Shown piece by piece: positions 18,717 to 27,759 of a DNA stretch of 64,000 nt; position 1 is the stretch's first letter; the number at the start of each line of letters is the position of its first letter. This DNA comes from Lachnospiraceae bacterium. Lineage in GTDB: Bacteria; Bacillota; Clostridia; Lachnospirales; Lachnospiraceae. The stretch lies in the NCBI GenBank assembly GCA_022794265.1, contig JAAWEK010000008.1, positions 124,001-188,000 of the forward strand, given 5' to 3'. The notes below the pieces were generated by a model. It was not told the origin of the DNA. It saw only the letters and a list, made by a program, of their open reading frames with translations, and did no database searches. Made by a program: the position numbers and the translations under genes.

Positions 18717-20435
18717 ATGGAAAGACAGCAAGAATATGAATTAAGGAAAAAAATAGCAGATGCTATACAAAGTGATGTTGACAGAGTATTTTCTGAAAAA
18801 TTGCAGATGCTTAATCATGACTTCTATAGTGAAATTTTTTTTCCGCTTACAATTTTAGAAATGACTTATAAAAAGAAATCTGATGAGTCGGTAATGGATG
18901 GTTTGGAAGATTCAAATGAATATCTTATTTTGGTTAATCCTCTTCGAGAGGCAATATACTGGTACATTCAAAAGGAACTTGGATCAGATAAAAAGATTTC
19001 ATTTTCAAAGAAAGTATATATCCCTAGTTTATCTGAACAATATTCATTTATTGAGTACATATTACAGCTGCATGATGAATTTAAACGTGGAGAACAGATA
19101 AGAGAAATCCGTGATTATGCTTTAAAAGTAATAATAAGATCAGAAGGCGATAATAAATATGGTTTTTATTTTCCTGTAATTTCAGAAAAATATCATAAAG
19201 AGTTATTGTACTATTATGGTTTGGATGACACTTTGAATTTTGAAGTTGAACGAGCAACATTTGTTGAATGTGAGAAATATTTGCATAATAAAATTAATGT
19301 GAAAGAGTTAATAATGTATCCTCGGAAAATTAATATTTACTATAATATACTAAAAACAATGGCAAGTAGTATTGATACTAAATATTTTGAGTTGTGCAAA
19401 AAACGTATAATGTCAGACTTAAATAAAATATCATCAACATCACTTAGGAGTATAGATGATAATACGAATAAAGTAATTATTGGGAGCAAGGATGAGTTAG
19501 CTACTTTTTTAGCATTGTTGTATTATTTGAGTAGACTTTGTATGCAAAAGTATATGTTGGCTTCATCGACAGGGGTGGGAGAATTGGAATATATATGTCA
19601 ATATGATCTCCCTAAAATATTATCGTTGGGGAATCAGATAGGACTCCCTAGGGATTCTGTAATCAGTTATATTGATTATTTTGCAATGGATATTAATGTT
19701 GCAGGTGGAAATTTTACTGAATTTCCATTGTTAAAATTTAAAGAAAAAGTCATCTGGATACCAAGTTCTATAGTGTTGAATGACTTTCAATTTTCAATAG
19801 TAAATGGTCATTATTATAAAGGAATACGTTTTGAGAATAAGGATGAGACTGTTTCTCAATCAATAATTGATTATATTGTTAATCATAGCAATAAGTATTC
19901 AAATGTCATTTATAATACAAATTATATTTATTCGGTACCTAATGAAACATTTAAAGGTAAGCCCTTTAATAGTGATATCGATGTTGCAATATATGATACA
20001 ATAGAAAAAAAGTTGCTAATTATTGAATGCAAGTGGAAGGAAAATGTATATCAGAATCGTGAAAATTATATAAGAATTGAAGATGCTTTAAAGAAAATAT
20101 ATGATAAACAACTGGAAAAACATCAAGCTTATTTAGAAAAAGATATCGGTAATCTAAATGGACTATTTAATAATCAGATTGATTTTACTAAAGAAGGAGA
20201 TATTGACACTTTATATCTTTTCGTTGATAAAAGAATACAATATCATGATAATTTGGCAAATCGACATGCGATTCCAATCTTTATGCTTGCTTATCTATTC
20301 GAAAACCATTCATCGAATAATCAGTTAATGTTAACTGATGTGTTTTCAGAAATACGGGAAATGCAAAGTAAGGTAAATTACGAAAGAATCAGGCTAAAAA
20401 ACCCAGTATGTCTTGAAGAAATAACAGTTGTATAA
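18717..20435 (+). CDS. Putative PD-(D/E)XK nuclease-domain protein, stand-alone
   Basis: About 572 residues from ATG 18717 (GAGGAGA at 18698-18704; a TTG at 18696 is an alternative). Most of the protein is unrecognised and helical. Near residues 413-443 there is NSDIDVAIYD followed 6 residues later by LLIIECKWKE: an acidic residue, then E-C-K, the arrangement of PD-(D/E)XK nuclease cores. The gene is markedly A/T-richer than the core genes to its left, has no partner gene in the same direction and sits just inside the accessory boundary, as orphan restriction or defence nucleases often do. No ATPase, methylase or sensor domain was seen. Function is inference. Confidence 0.6.
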   Translation: MERQQEYELRKKIADAIQSDVDRVFSEKLQMLNHDFYSEIFFPLTILEMTYKKKSDESVMDGLEDSNEYLILVNPLREAIYWYIQKELGSDKKISFSKKVYIPSLSEQYSFIEYILQLHDEFKRGEQIREIRDYALKVIIRSEGDNKYGFYFPVISEKYHKELLYYYGLDDTLNFEVERATFVECEKYLHNKINVKELIMYPRKINIYYNILKTMASSIDTKYFELCKKRIMSDLNKISSTSLRSIDDNTNKVIIGSKDELATFLALLYYLSRLCMQKYMLASSTGVGELEYICQYDLPKILSLGNQIGLPRDSVISYIDYFAMDINVAGGNFTEFPLLKFKEKVIWIPSSIVLNDFQFSIVNGHYYKGIRFENKDETVSQSIIDYIVNHSNKYSNVIYNTNYIYSVPNETFKGKPFNSDIDVAIYDTIEKKLLIIECKWKENVYQNRENYIRIEDALKKIYDKQLEKHQAYLEKDIGNLNGLFNNQIDFTKEGDIDTLYLFVDKRIQYHDNLANRHAIPIFMLAYLFENHSSNNQLMLTDVFSEIREMQSKVNYERIRLKNPVCLEEITVV

Positions 20436-20479
20436 AGTTGACTAACAAGAAAAAGATTAAATCTTTTGGGTGCAAAAAA

Positions 20480-20541
20480 TAACGATAGCACCCTAAAAAA
20501 TAGGCTATCGTTAAATTTTACACTTTCAAATATCGAAAGTG
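20480..20541. repeat. Two adjacent small inverted repeats
   Basis: TAACGATAGC / GCTATCGTTA (20480-20489 and 20504-20513, 10-bp arms), then CACTTTC / GAAAGTG (20521-20527 and 20535-20541). ACGATAGC occurs twice more nearby (about 20563 and 20640). The segment lies between the nuclease gene and a flavodoxin fragment and fits no gene I know. Confidence 0.45.
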
Positions 20542-20681
20542 CGGCAATCTCAACTAATAAAACGATAGCTGCTCCATGCTTGGGTGCATCTGCCATTCCG
20601 CAAAGTGTTGATTTCAGGGCGTTTACGGTAAATGTAAAAACGATAGCACCAATTCAGAAATTGTATCAATCTCGACACGCA

Positions 20682-20909
20682 ATATGGTGGTATGTTGCAC
20701 CAACCATTATCAACACTTTCCTGGAAAGCTATGATTTAAGTGGCAAGACAATTATTCCATTTGCTACTTCTGGCGGCAGCGGTATGGGCAAGACCAACGA
20801 AAGCTTACAGCCAAGCTGTCCGGGAGCAACCTTGTTGCAGGGTAAAATGCTGAATGGCAGGGTGTCAGAAAACGAACTTAGGAAATGGCTCGATGGACTG
20901 CATATATAA
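20682..20909 (+). pseudogene. Flavodoxin C-terminal fragment
   Basis: The reading frame from 20682 gives IWWYVAPTIINTFLESYDLS and later FATSGGSGMGKT and LRKWLDGLHI, the C-terminal half of a flavodoxin_4 type protein. It is close to the intact flavodoxin at 37035-37517. The N-terminal FMN-phosphate loop is missing; upstream sequence in the same frame is unrelated. It is therefore a 5'-truncated copy, not a working gene. Confidence 0.7.
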
Positions 20910-20939
20910 ATCATTTTGCGTTCAGCGGGAGGTGATTTG

Positions 20940-21647
20940 ATGAAGCGGATACACTGCATCAGTCTTTTGGTTATACTTATATTACTGTTCTCTGCTTGTG
21001 GTAACACAGAACGAGTACAAACAGGCACAACAAATCAATCAAATTCAAGTTCTGTTACCGAACAAGGAGAGATGACAACGGAAAATAATGCTTCTGAGCC
21101 TACAGAACAAGGAAAAATTCTAATTGCTTATTTTTCGTGGGCAGAAAACGCCGTGCAGGATAATATAGATGCCATGACTTCTCCCAGCGTTTCTGTACCC
21201 GGAAATGTGGCACAGCTCGCATCATGGATCAGCGGCGAAACAGGCGGTGATTTATTCTCCATTCAGGTGACTGATCCGTATCCTGCGGATTGGGACGGAT
21301 GCTTAAACCGTGCTAACAAAGAAAAAGCAGATGGAACGCATCCGGCCCTTTCTGAAAAACTGGATAACATTGAAGAATATGATACCATAATTTTGGGGTA
21401 TCCCAACTGGTGGTATAGCTGCCCGATGGCTATTTACTCGTTCCTTGATGAACACGATTTCAGCGGAAAACAAGTCTATTTGTTTTGTTCTCATGGAACC
21501 GGCGGTTTGGCGAGCAGCGTGAAAGATATTACATCTGCACTTCCAGATAACACGACAGTTTCGGACAATGTTTTTCATGTTTATCAGGGTGATACTTCCT
21601 CTGCAAAAGATGATGTTTTGAACTGGCTGAAGGAATTAAATTATTAA
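20940..21647 (+). CDS. Flavodoxin-domain lipoprotein
   Basis: About 235 residues from ATG 20940 (GGGAGGTGA at 20928-20936). An N-terminal lipoprotein signal ends in LFSAC with Cys20 as the lipidation site, then a Ser/Thr/Glu-rich linker to about residue 60. The remainder is a flavodoxin fold: KILIAYFSWAENA, DTIILGYPNWWYSCPMAIYSFL and LFCSHGTGGL. It would act as a membrane-tethered one-electron or two-electron FMN carrier on the outer face of the cell. It is one of several flavodoxin genes in this island (others near 37.0 and 37.6 kb). Confidence 0.85.
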   Translation: MKRIHCISLLVILILLFSACGNTERVQTGTTNQSNSSSVTEQGEMTTENNASEPTEQGKILIAYFSWAENAVQDNIDAMTSPSVSVPGNVAQLASWISGETGGDLFSIQVTDPYPADWDGCLNRANKEKADGTHPALSEKLDNIEEYDTIILGYPNWWYSCPMAIYSFLDEHDFSGKQVYLFCSHGTGGLASSVKDITSALPDNTTVSDNVFHVYQGDTSSAKDDVLNWLKELNY

Positions 21648-21686
21648 ATGCTTTTTAGGCATTGATAAGGAATAAAAACTAAGTAT

Positions 21687-21767
21687 TTGATATGTTGTTT
21701 TGATTTCAGTATAATGTAAGTGTGAAGATAAAAACTGTGTATTCTGTTTTATTCACACTTACATTAT
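21687..21767 (+). promoter_or_regulatory. Promoter overlapped by a 16-bp inverted repeat
   Basis: TTGATA (21687-21692), 17-bp spacer, TATAAT (21710-21715). A perfect inverted repeat has arms at 21711-21726 and 21752-21767 (left arm ATAATGTAAGTGTGAA), the left arm covering the -10 box. It could be a two-site operator or a hairpin/terminator (T-rich after 21767). Confidence 0.5.
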
Positions 21768-21797
21768 TTTTATTTTGGCAGAAGGGAGAGAGAGCCT

Positions 21798-22181
21798 TTG
21801 AAAACAAAACTATTTGCAGTATTGCTGGCGTTTTCTCTTCTGCTTTGCGGTTGCTCGGGAAAAGCATCTGAACTAGCCGAAATCAATGCCACAGCAAAGG
21901 AAACCAAAAACATCTTTGCTATGAATACCTACATTACACTTACAGCATATGGAGAAACGGCCAAAACAGCACTTGATGAATCTGAAAACCGCATTCAAGA
22001 AATAGAGTCTATTTTATCGGTTACAGACGAGAGCAGCGAGTTGTATGTCATAAATCATAGTGAGGGAACAGCCGTAACATCTGGTTGCGCTGCGGGAGCT
22101 TTCACCGGGGGCTGCGCGCAGCTCGTTGTGAAAAGAAGCAAAAATGTCCGCTTAAATGCGAAGACAAGGAGGACACCTTAA
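21798..22181 (+). pseudogene. FAD:protein FMN transferase (ApbE) N-terminal fragment
   Basis: Starts with a lipoprotein signal (LLLCGC) and continues FAMNTYITLTAYG, then AKTALDESENRIQEIESILS and SELYVINHSEG, which are the first about 95 residues of ApbE-type flavin transferases. Normal length is about 330. After AVTSG the frame enters unrelated, G/C-rich sequence and stops. Full ApbE attaches FMN to redox proteins such as Rnf/Nqr subunits; this copy lacks the catalytic region. Its end overlaps the next gene's ATG. Confidence 0.75.
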
Positions 22182-22723
22182 TGAAACGAACTTGTATTTT
22201 TTTGTTAGTCGCTGTTTTGCTGTTCTTGTTCTCAGCTTGTGCAGGCAATACACAAAAATCAGATCAGTTACCGCCCGAATCGGATATTCAAGATGTGGGA
22301 TCATCGGAGACGGATATTTCTGAAAACAGTACCACCGATGAAGCGAGAGCTGAAACACCGAATGAAATGCGGACAGTGAAAATGACAGTCGGAGAAAATG
22401 AACTGTATATTACCATTTACGATAATCCGACCAGCAGAGATTTTCTTTCCAAGCTACCGCTTACACTAACTTTTGAAGATTATAATGCCACCGAAAAGAT
22501 CAGTTATCTGCCGGAAACGCTTACTACGAAAGATGCTCCCGACAGCTTTGATCCCGATATTGGAGATGTGGCCTTGTATGCCCCTTGGGGAAATTTATCG
22601 GTCTTTTATAAGGATTTTAGAGATTCGTCAGGGCTTATTTCTATCGGACACATTGATGATGGCATTGAAATCCTTGCAGAAATAGATGACAGCTTTACGG
22701 CTGTTTTGGAACTTATAGAATAA
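22181..22723 (+). CDS. Cyclophilin-like fold lipoprotein
   Basis: About 180 residues from ATG 22181, with AGGAGG at 22168-22173. The signal ends FLFSAC (Cys20), followed by an acidic linker to about residue 65. The remaining 115 residues (VKMTVGENELYITIYDNPTS … FEDYNATEKISYLP … DIGDVALYAPWGNLSVFYKD) match the cyclophilin-like domain found in small bacterial proteins next to flavodoxins. No active-site residues of true proline isomerases are obvious. It is likely exported and membrane-anchored. Role unknown. Confidence 0.75.
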   Translation: MKRTCIFLLVAVLLFLFSACAGNTQKSDQLPPESDIQDVGSSETDISENSTTDEARAETPNEMRTVKMTVGENELYITIYDNPTSRDFLSKLPLTLTFEDYNATEKISYLPETLTTKDAPDSFDPDIGDVALYAPWGNLSVFYKDFRDSSGLISIGHIDDGIEILAEIDDSFTAVLELIE

Positions 22724-22749
22724 TGAGTATTTGAAAGCAGGTACATATC

Positions 22750-24102
22750 GTGTTTACGAATAGAGCACTGAAAAATTTAATTATTCCTTTAGTGATAGAG
22801 CAAGTTCTCGTTATGATGGTCGGTATGGTTGACACCATGATGGTATCTCATGCGGGAGAAGCTGCCATATCCGGTGTAGCGTTAGTAGATATGATTGACT
22901 ATCTGATTATTACGGTTTTTGCGGCTCTTGCCACAGGCGGTGCAGTCATTGTATCTCAATATCTTGGCAGTCGGCAAAAAGAACAGGCAAATACATCAGC
23001 AGGTCAACTCATCACTATTTCATTTTTTCTGTCTGTTTTGGTTATGGTACTTTGTCTTGTATTTCATGAAGGCATTTTGAAACTGCTCTTTGGAAAAATC
23101 GAAGCAGATGTAATGAAAGCCTGTATCACTTATTTTGTAATCACTGCCTTTTCCTTTCCGTTCCTTGGAATATATAATGCATCGGCGGCGCTGTTCCGCT
23201 CCATGCAGAAAACAAACACAACCATGCTTGTCTCGGCACTGATGAATATTATTAACATTGTCGGAAACGCCATCGGTATCTTTGTGTTCAAAGCAGGTGT
23301 TGCGGGAGTGGCTGTGCCGACACTGATTTCAAGAACGGTTGCCGCAATTCTTATGACGGTGCTTTTGTTCCGTAAGAAATATGAGGTGCATCTGACACTT
23401 TCGGCTGTATTCACCTTGAAAAATGATGTTGCGGCAAGAATTCTGCGGATTGCTGTTCCGAACAGTCTTGAGAACGGCTGCTTTGCCCTGGGGCGTGTCC
23501 TTGTAACGGGGATTGTTGCTTTATTTGGTACAGCGCAGATTGCGGCAAACGGCGTGGCAAACAGCATTGATCAGATTGCGGTAATGGTTGTCAACGCCAT
23601 AAACCTTGCAATGATCACCGTTGTAGGACAGTGCATCGGAGCGGGAGAAATTGAGCAGTCAAAACAGTACACCAAAAAGCTGATGAAAATATCCTATATC
23701 GCAACCGCGATTTTGGGAACCGGCATTTGTCTCAGTTTGCCACCGATTTTGCGTTTTTATGAACTGTCCGATGAGGCGTACCGTTATAGTTGCATTTTAA
23801 TTATCATACACAATAGCCTAGCACTCCTGCTCCATCCGACTTCCTTTAACCTTGCAAACAGTCTGCGCGCAGCCGGAGATGTTCGTTTTACTATGATTGT
23901 TGGAATCGGTTCTATGCTGTTATTCCGGCTGGGATCAGGAATACTGTTTGGTGTGATTCTCCGGTTAGGTGTAATTGGCGTTTGGATGGCAATGGGCATG
24001 GACTGGACGGCACGATCCGTTGCTTTCACCCTACGGTATAGAAGTGGAAAATGGCGGCTAATCCATACATCTGATTTATTTCAGAGTACGAGGAAAATAT
24101 GA
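22750..24102 (+). CDS. MATE-family efflux transporter
   Basis: A 450-residue membrane protein with about twelve helices, read from a GTG start. The N-terminal stretch IIPLVIEQVLVMMVGMVDTMMVSHAG has the MATE pattern with the TM1 aspartate. It is only distantly similar to the MATE protein at 5983-7287, closer to the DinF/NorM-like branch. It ends in a 4-nt ATGA overlap with a small lipoprotein gene, so the two are coupled. It is 26 nt after the cyclophilin-like gene. Substrate unknown. Confidence 0.88.
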   Translation: MFTNRALKNLIIPLVIEQVLVMMVGMVDTMMVSHAGEAAISGVALVDMIDYLIITVFAALATGGAVIVSQYLGSRQKEQANTSAGQLITISFFLSVLVMVLCLVFHEGILKLLFGKIEADVMKACITYFVITAFSFPFLGIYNASAALFRSMQKTNTTMLVSALMNIINIVGNAIGIFVFKAGVAGVAVPTLISRTVAAILMTVLLFRKKYEVHLTLSAVFTLKNDVAARILRIAVPNSLENGCFALGRVLVTGIVALFGTAQIAANGVANSIDQIAVMVVNAINLAMITVVGQCIGAGEIEQSKQYTKKLMKISYIATAILGTGICLSLPPILRFYELSDEAYRYSCILIIIHNSLALLLHPTSFNLANSLRAAGDVRFTMIVGIGSMLLFRLGSGILFGVILRLGVIGVWMAMGMDWTARSVAFTLRYRSGKWRLIHTSDLFQSTRKI

Positions 24103-24260
24103 GGAAAATTATATTATGTATGATACTATTATTGCTCATCATGGGGATTTCAGCGTGTTCCTCTCGCCCCATACCACTAGAGGAATCGGGTGGATCCCTC
24201 CCGGATATGCTGTCCTTGTCCGGGATGTTTTTGGGTGTCAATGACATTCTGATTTTGTAG
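24099..24260 (+). pseudogene. Truncated lipoprotein (signal and linker only)
   Basis: Opens MRKIILCMILLLLIMGISAC, a lipoprotein signal with Cys20, then a short unrelated tail and a stop after 53 residues. The start overlaps the MATE stop (ATGA). Because four other lipoproteins in this island share a signal of exactly this length followed by a flavodoxin or cyclophilin-like domain, it probably lost its domain by deletion. A genuine short lipoprotein is possible. Confidence 0.5.
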
Positions 24261-24441
24261 TTTTCTGGCGTTTAAATTTTGTACTTTTTAGGCAAAAAAA
24301 TTAACTGCCTGATTCAAATATTTTAACACCGTCATTATTTAATATGCTTGTCCTTGTGGGAAGCGTAAAAATGAGCGACAGGATTATCCGTGAGATGATG
24401 GGGGTGTAAGTATGACATTTTTGAAAATTTCAATTAAGCTG

Positions 24442-24470
24442 TTGTATTTTACGATAAATTAGGGCATAAT
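24442..24470 (+). promoter_or_regulatory. Promoter for the toxin-antitoxin pair
   Basis: TTGTAT (24442-24447), 17-bp spacer, CATAAT (24465-24470). The ribosome site AAAGGAG at 24487-24493 follows. The 24261-24441 stretch has no recognisable gene. Confidence 0.5.
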
Positions 24471-24501
24471 AATTACAGCAAGATTGAAAGGAGCGAATGT
24501 T

Positions 24502-24762
24502 ATGCCAAACATTAAGCCTGTATCGGATTTAAGAAATTACACGGAAGTCCTGCGCGATATTGCGGTGGGGGATCCTGTGTTCCTGACGAAGAACGGCAGG
24601 GGCAGATATGCCATTGTTGATATGGAAGAATATGAGAAAACGAAGGCGGTAATCAAACTGATGGGAGAACTTTTCAAAGGCGAGAAGTCTGCACAGGAAA
24701 AAGGCTGGACAGATATTGCCGATGTTGAGAAAATGTTAGGTATTGCCAATGGCAGAGATTAA
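24502..24762 (+). CDS. Phd/YefM-type antitoxin
   Basis: About 86 residues from ATG 24502. The N-terminal IKPVSDLRNYTEVLRDI and the strand DPVFLTKNGRGRYAIVDMEEYE are classic for Phd/YefM DNA-binding antitoxins. The C-terminal helix would wrap the toxin encoded next, with which it overlaps by 14 nt. Such pairs repress their own promoter (here 24442-24470). The chromosomal accessory location fits. Confidence 0.88.
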   Translation: MPNIKPVSDLRNYTEVLRDIAVGDPVFLTKNGRGRYAIVDMEEYEKTKAVIKLMGELFKGEKSAQEKGWTDIADVEKMLGIANGRD

Positions 24763-25072
24763 ATTTTCACTGGAAGCAATCACCGATTTGCAACAGACAA
24801 AAGCATATATTATAGAGGAGCTTTGTAATGAGCAGGCGGCGGTAAACACGGTTGCCAAAATTACAAAACGAATCCGTATGCTTGCTGACTTTCCTGAAAG
24901 CGGCGCTACGCTTTCCACTGTCATTGGCATAGAAACTGATTATCGTTTTCTTGTATGCGGAAATTACACAGTCTTTTACCGGGTAGAAAACAGCACGGTA
25001 TATATCGTTCGTATCCTGTATGGGCGGAGGAACTACGTTCAAATCCTATTTGGAGAGCCACAGGACAACTAA
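24749..25072 (+). CDS. RelE/ParE-family toxin
   Basis: About 107 residues. The opening EIKFSLEAITDLQQTKAYI, the central FPESGATL and the end YRFLVCGNYTVFYRVENSTVYIVRILYGRRNY are typical of ParE/RelE plasmid-stabilisation toxins. ATG 24749 (or TTG 24743) lies inside the antitoxin gene, as usual for these pairs. Whether it targets gyrase (ParE) or mRNA (RelE) cannot be decided; the sequence looks closer to ParE. Confidence 0.88.
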   Translation: MAEIKFSLEAITDLQQTKAYIIEELCNEQAAVNTVAKITKRIRMLADFPESGATLSTVIGIETDYRFLVCGNYTVFYRVENSTVYIVRILYGRRNYVQILFGEPQDN

Positions 25073-25112
25073 GTGAAATGATGGGGCTGGCATGTATGAG
25101 TTCGATTAGTAA

Positions 25113-25337
25113 TTGAATATGCTACACAAAGGCATCAATCAGAAATGGTTGGTGCTTTTTATTTGCTCAAACAGCTACAACCTGGTGTTTGTGCGGAAGT
25201 CAAAGACCGCCACAGAGTTAGCTTATGCCGAGGTAATCAGCTATAACAAAAAGAACCTTGCAAGGGAACTTCAGAACGAGAGCCGACAGCATAATAAACA
25301 ACAGAGCAGGACTAAGCGGAAGGAGGAAGAAATTTGA
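25113..25337 (+). pseudogene. Short basic C-terminal fragment of unknown mobile-element protein
   Basis: Seventy-four codons ending in a lysine/arginine/glutamine-rich tail (NKKNLARELQNESRQHNKQQ and on). It has no good ribosome site. The tail resembles ends of proteins from integrative elements, but I cannot name the family. It may equally be a chance ORF. Listed because its codon use is gene-like from about 25190 to the stop. Confidence 0.3.
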
Positions 25338-25395
25338 TAGAAATGTGAGTGTGATTGTGATAAAATCAATATAAAATAATTTGGAGGAAACTATT

Positions 25396-25896
25396 ATGAA
25401 TATTACTATTGAACCTATTTTGATTGAACAAAAATCAGTTTTTGTTCAAATGATGGAATTATATAATTATGATTTTTCTGAATTTTCCGATAATGATATA
25501 AATGAATTTGGCTACTTTGGTTATTCGCATATTGATGATTATTGGAACGAGGAAGGCAGATATCCTTTTTTTATCAGAGTTGACGGAAAGCTTGCTGGTT
25601 TGGTTTTGGTGAGGTCTTGTTGTGAGTATAGTCAGTTATCAAATCCTCATAATATAGCAGAATTTTTCATAATGAAAAAATATCGAAAACAGGGAGTTGG
25701 AAAAAATGTTGCCATGAAAATTTTTGATATGTTTCCGGGAGGTTGGGAAATATCTCAATGGACAACAAATTTACCGGCACAGAATTTTTGGAGAAAAGTA
25801 ATAGACGAGTATACAAACGGAAACTATGATACATTTGATGAAAAGGAAAAAGAAGAAGTAGGCTTTACATTTGATAATTCTTATTTACCAAACTGA
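25396..25896 (+). CDS. GNAT-family N-acetyltransferase
   Basis: About 166 residues from ATG 25396 with GGAGG at 25383-25387. The acetyl-CoA loop is seen in FIMKKYRKQGVGKNVAMKIF (Q/R-x-x-G-x-G pattern), preceded by the strand AGLVLVRS. The family transfers acetyl groups to amines of small molecules or proteins; substrate unknown. It stands alone and is followed by a terminator. Confidence 0.85.
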   Translation: MNITIEPILIEQKSVFVQMMELYNYDFSEFSDNDINEFGYFGYSHIDDYWNEEGRYPFFIRVDGKLAGLVLVRSCCEYSQLSNPHNIAEFFIMKKYRKQGVGKNVAMKIFDMFPGGWEISQWTTNLPAQNFWRKVIDEYTNGNYDTFDEKEKEEVGFTFDNSYLPN

Positions 25897-25933
25897 ATTT
25901 AATTAAAACTGAATACAGTAGCACAGTGCCAAG

Positions 25934-25963
25934 GCGTATAGAAAACAGTCTATACGCTTTTTT
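25934..25963 (+). terminator. Rho-independent terminator after the acetyltransferase
   Basis: GCGTATAG (25934-25941), 8-nt loop, CTATACGC (25950-25957), T6. Confidence 0.85.
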
Positions 25964-26061
25964 GCGCTAAAAAGGAGGATTATGAGCGATAATATTCAAA
26001 TTACAACAACAGGGCGATAAACGCCCTGTATTCAAAAGAAAATCGGTAAGATAAACAATTT

Positions 26062-26583
26062 AGTCGAGGTATATTTCATGCCAGCCGGGTGAACCACAAG
26101 TGGTGTACGGATTTTACGTATCTGTTTTTGAAAAATGGAGAAGTGTGCTACAACTGCAGCATTATTGACCTGTATGACCGGAGCATCATTGCAGGTGTGA
26201 CAGACCGCCAGATCAGCAGATGCCCTGCCATCCGGACTTTGAAGAAAGCACTGGAATCACAGCCGCAGATTAAGGAAGAACTGATTCTCCACAGCGACCA
26301 GGGTTGCCGGTATACGTCAAAAGCCTTCGTGGGATACTGTGAATCTGTCCATGTGAGTCAGAGCATGAGCAAAGCGGGATGTCCATACGACAACGCTCCT
26401 ATGGAAAGGTATTTCAACACACTGAAAAATGAATGCGTCAATCTGTGCGATTTTCAGACAGAGAAGCACTGTATCAGACGGTGGAAGAATTTGCTTATGT
26501 CACGTATAACCTTATCCGTCCCCACAGCTATAATGGATACCGTACCCCCTGTCAGGCACGGACTGCATCAATATAAAAACTGA
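26062..26583 (+). mobile_element. IS3-family transposase (orfB) remnant
   Basis: The integrase core is recognisable: HKWCTDFTYLFLKNG (first Asp), LHSDQGCRYTSKAF (second Asp) and DNAPMERYFNTLKNE (Glu), i.e. an intact DDE set. The 5' part of orfB and all of orfA are missing. Near 26468 the frame shifts: the expected C-terminus continues in another frame as VEEFAYVTYNLIRPHSYNGY to a stop at 26576. No terminal inverted repeats were identified. It is a dead IS fragment. Confidence 0.85.
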
Positions 26584-26727
26584 TTTTTTAGCCATAAGCG
26601 TTACAAAAATGTTTGACCACAACAAATCGGTACTATCTGCTTTGAAATTTTATCTGCCTTACAAGGGAGTAGTCTGTCTGTACCGTGAATCTCCCACTTT
26701 AAGAAAGAGTACGGCAGAAAGGAAAAA

Positions 26728-27606
26728 CTAATTACTAATTACATTCATCAGTCTCTCAATAAACTTTTCAGCTGCCTTAGATTGCGTTTGATATTTTTTC
26801 CATACAATAGAAAGCACCAATGGTTGCTCTGGATGGAGCAGCTTAAAACATAGGTTTGTTCCTTTGGTATTTATCAAGCCTTCCAGAGTAACCAGATACC
26901 CCATTCCTTCATCTGCCATCAATGTACCGTTATATACAAGATTGTAGGTGTTGATAACATTCAAGTCTTCTGGTTTCTGCCCGAACCATTTCAAAAAACT
27001 GCTATTTTGTATTGCTTGCCTGGACATAATCAGTGGCTTGTCCCATAAATCTTTTGTCTCAATTCTTTCTTTCTCTGTCAGTTCGCAGGAGGAAGGCATA
27101 ATGACACCCCATTTTTCGGTATAAGGCAGTGTAATATATTCATATTTGGACTGATCGATGTCTCCAAATAAAATGCAAAAATCAAACAGGCCCTTATCAA
27201 GCCGTTCCACAAGATCGACGGTATCACCACTGGTAAAATGAAAATGAATGCCGTCATATTCTTTCTGCACTTTATGGGCGACACGAATAATATTACGAAT
27301 GGACACCGATTCTCCTGTTCCGATGTAGATATCACCGGATATGGTACGGTCGGTGTTTTTCATTTCTGTTTCGGTGCGATGTGCAAGCGTAACAATTTCC
27401 TCCGCCTTTTTACGGAAATATGAACCGTCCTCTGTCAGCGTTACCTTTCTTTTTCCGCGAATTAATAATTGTTTTCCAAATTCATCCTCTAAGTCACTTA
27501 ACTGACGAGACAAAGTTGGTTGTGTCAAATGCAGAAATTCTGCTGCCCGTGTAATATTTTGTTCCCTTGCCACTGCAAGAAAATATTCTAAAACCCTAAG
27601 TTCCAT
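26728..27606 (-). CDS. LysR-type transcriptional regulator
   Basis: A 292-residue regulator from ATG 27606, the usual LysR start MELRVLEYFLAVAREQN, with AAAGGTGG upstream on the minus strand. The winged HTH contains ITRAAEFLHLTQPTLSRQLS; the rest is a periplasmic-binding-like effector domain. An upstream in-frame start at 27669 is unlikely. It diverges from the amide-hydrolase remnant at 27760 across a 150-nt intergenic region with a promoter-like TATAAT. It is a clear paralogue of the LysR at 35524-36402, which accompanies flavodoxins. The inducer is unknown. Confidence 0.92.
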   Translation of the reverse strand: MELRVLEYFLAVAREQNITRAAEFLHLTQPTLSRQLSDLEDEFGKQLLIRGKRKVTLTEDGSYFRKKAEEIVTLAHRTETEMKNTDRTISGDIYIGTGESVSIRNIIRVAHKVQKEYDGIHFHFTSGDTVDLVERLDKGLFDFCILFGDIDQSKYEYITLPYTEKWGVIMPSSCELTEKERIETKDLWDKPLIMSRQAIQNSSFLKWFGQKPEDLNVINTYNLVYNGTLMADEGMGYLVTLEGLINTKGTNLCFKLLHPEQPLVLSIVWKKYQTQSKAAEKFIERLMNVISN

Positions 27607-27759
27607 TTCTATACAATCCACCTTTCTCGTGACTGTTCTAATTATATTAATTTTTATCATGCCCGTCAAGTATCATAAATAATTCATAATAGGTATTTGC
27701 TATTTGTAAAATGGCTATTTATAATATAGGTGTAAGAAAAGAACATAGGAGGAATCCCA

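Noticed and set aside
20378-20596. Minus-strand ORF spanning the end of the nuclease gene
   Set aside because: Overlaps a clear plus-strand gene, no ribosome site, no recognisable domain.
25981-26029. Short ORF MSDNIQITTTGR with a good ribosome site, followed by an 8-bp inverted repeat (26009-26016 / 26022-26029)
   Set aside because: Only 12 codons; probably the start of a lost gene, perhaps a recombinase, but too short to name.
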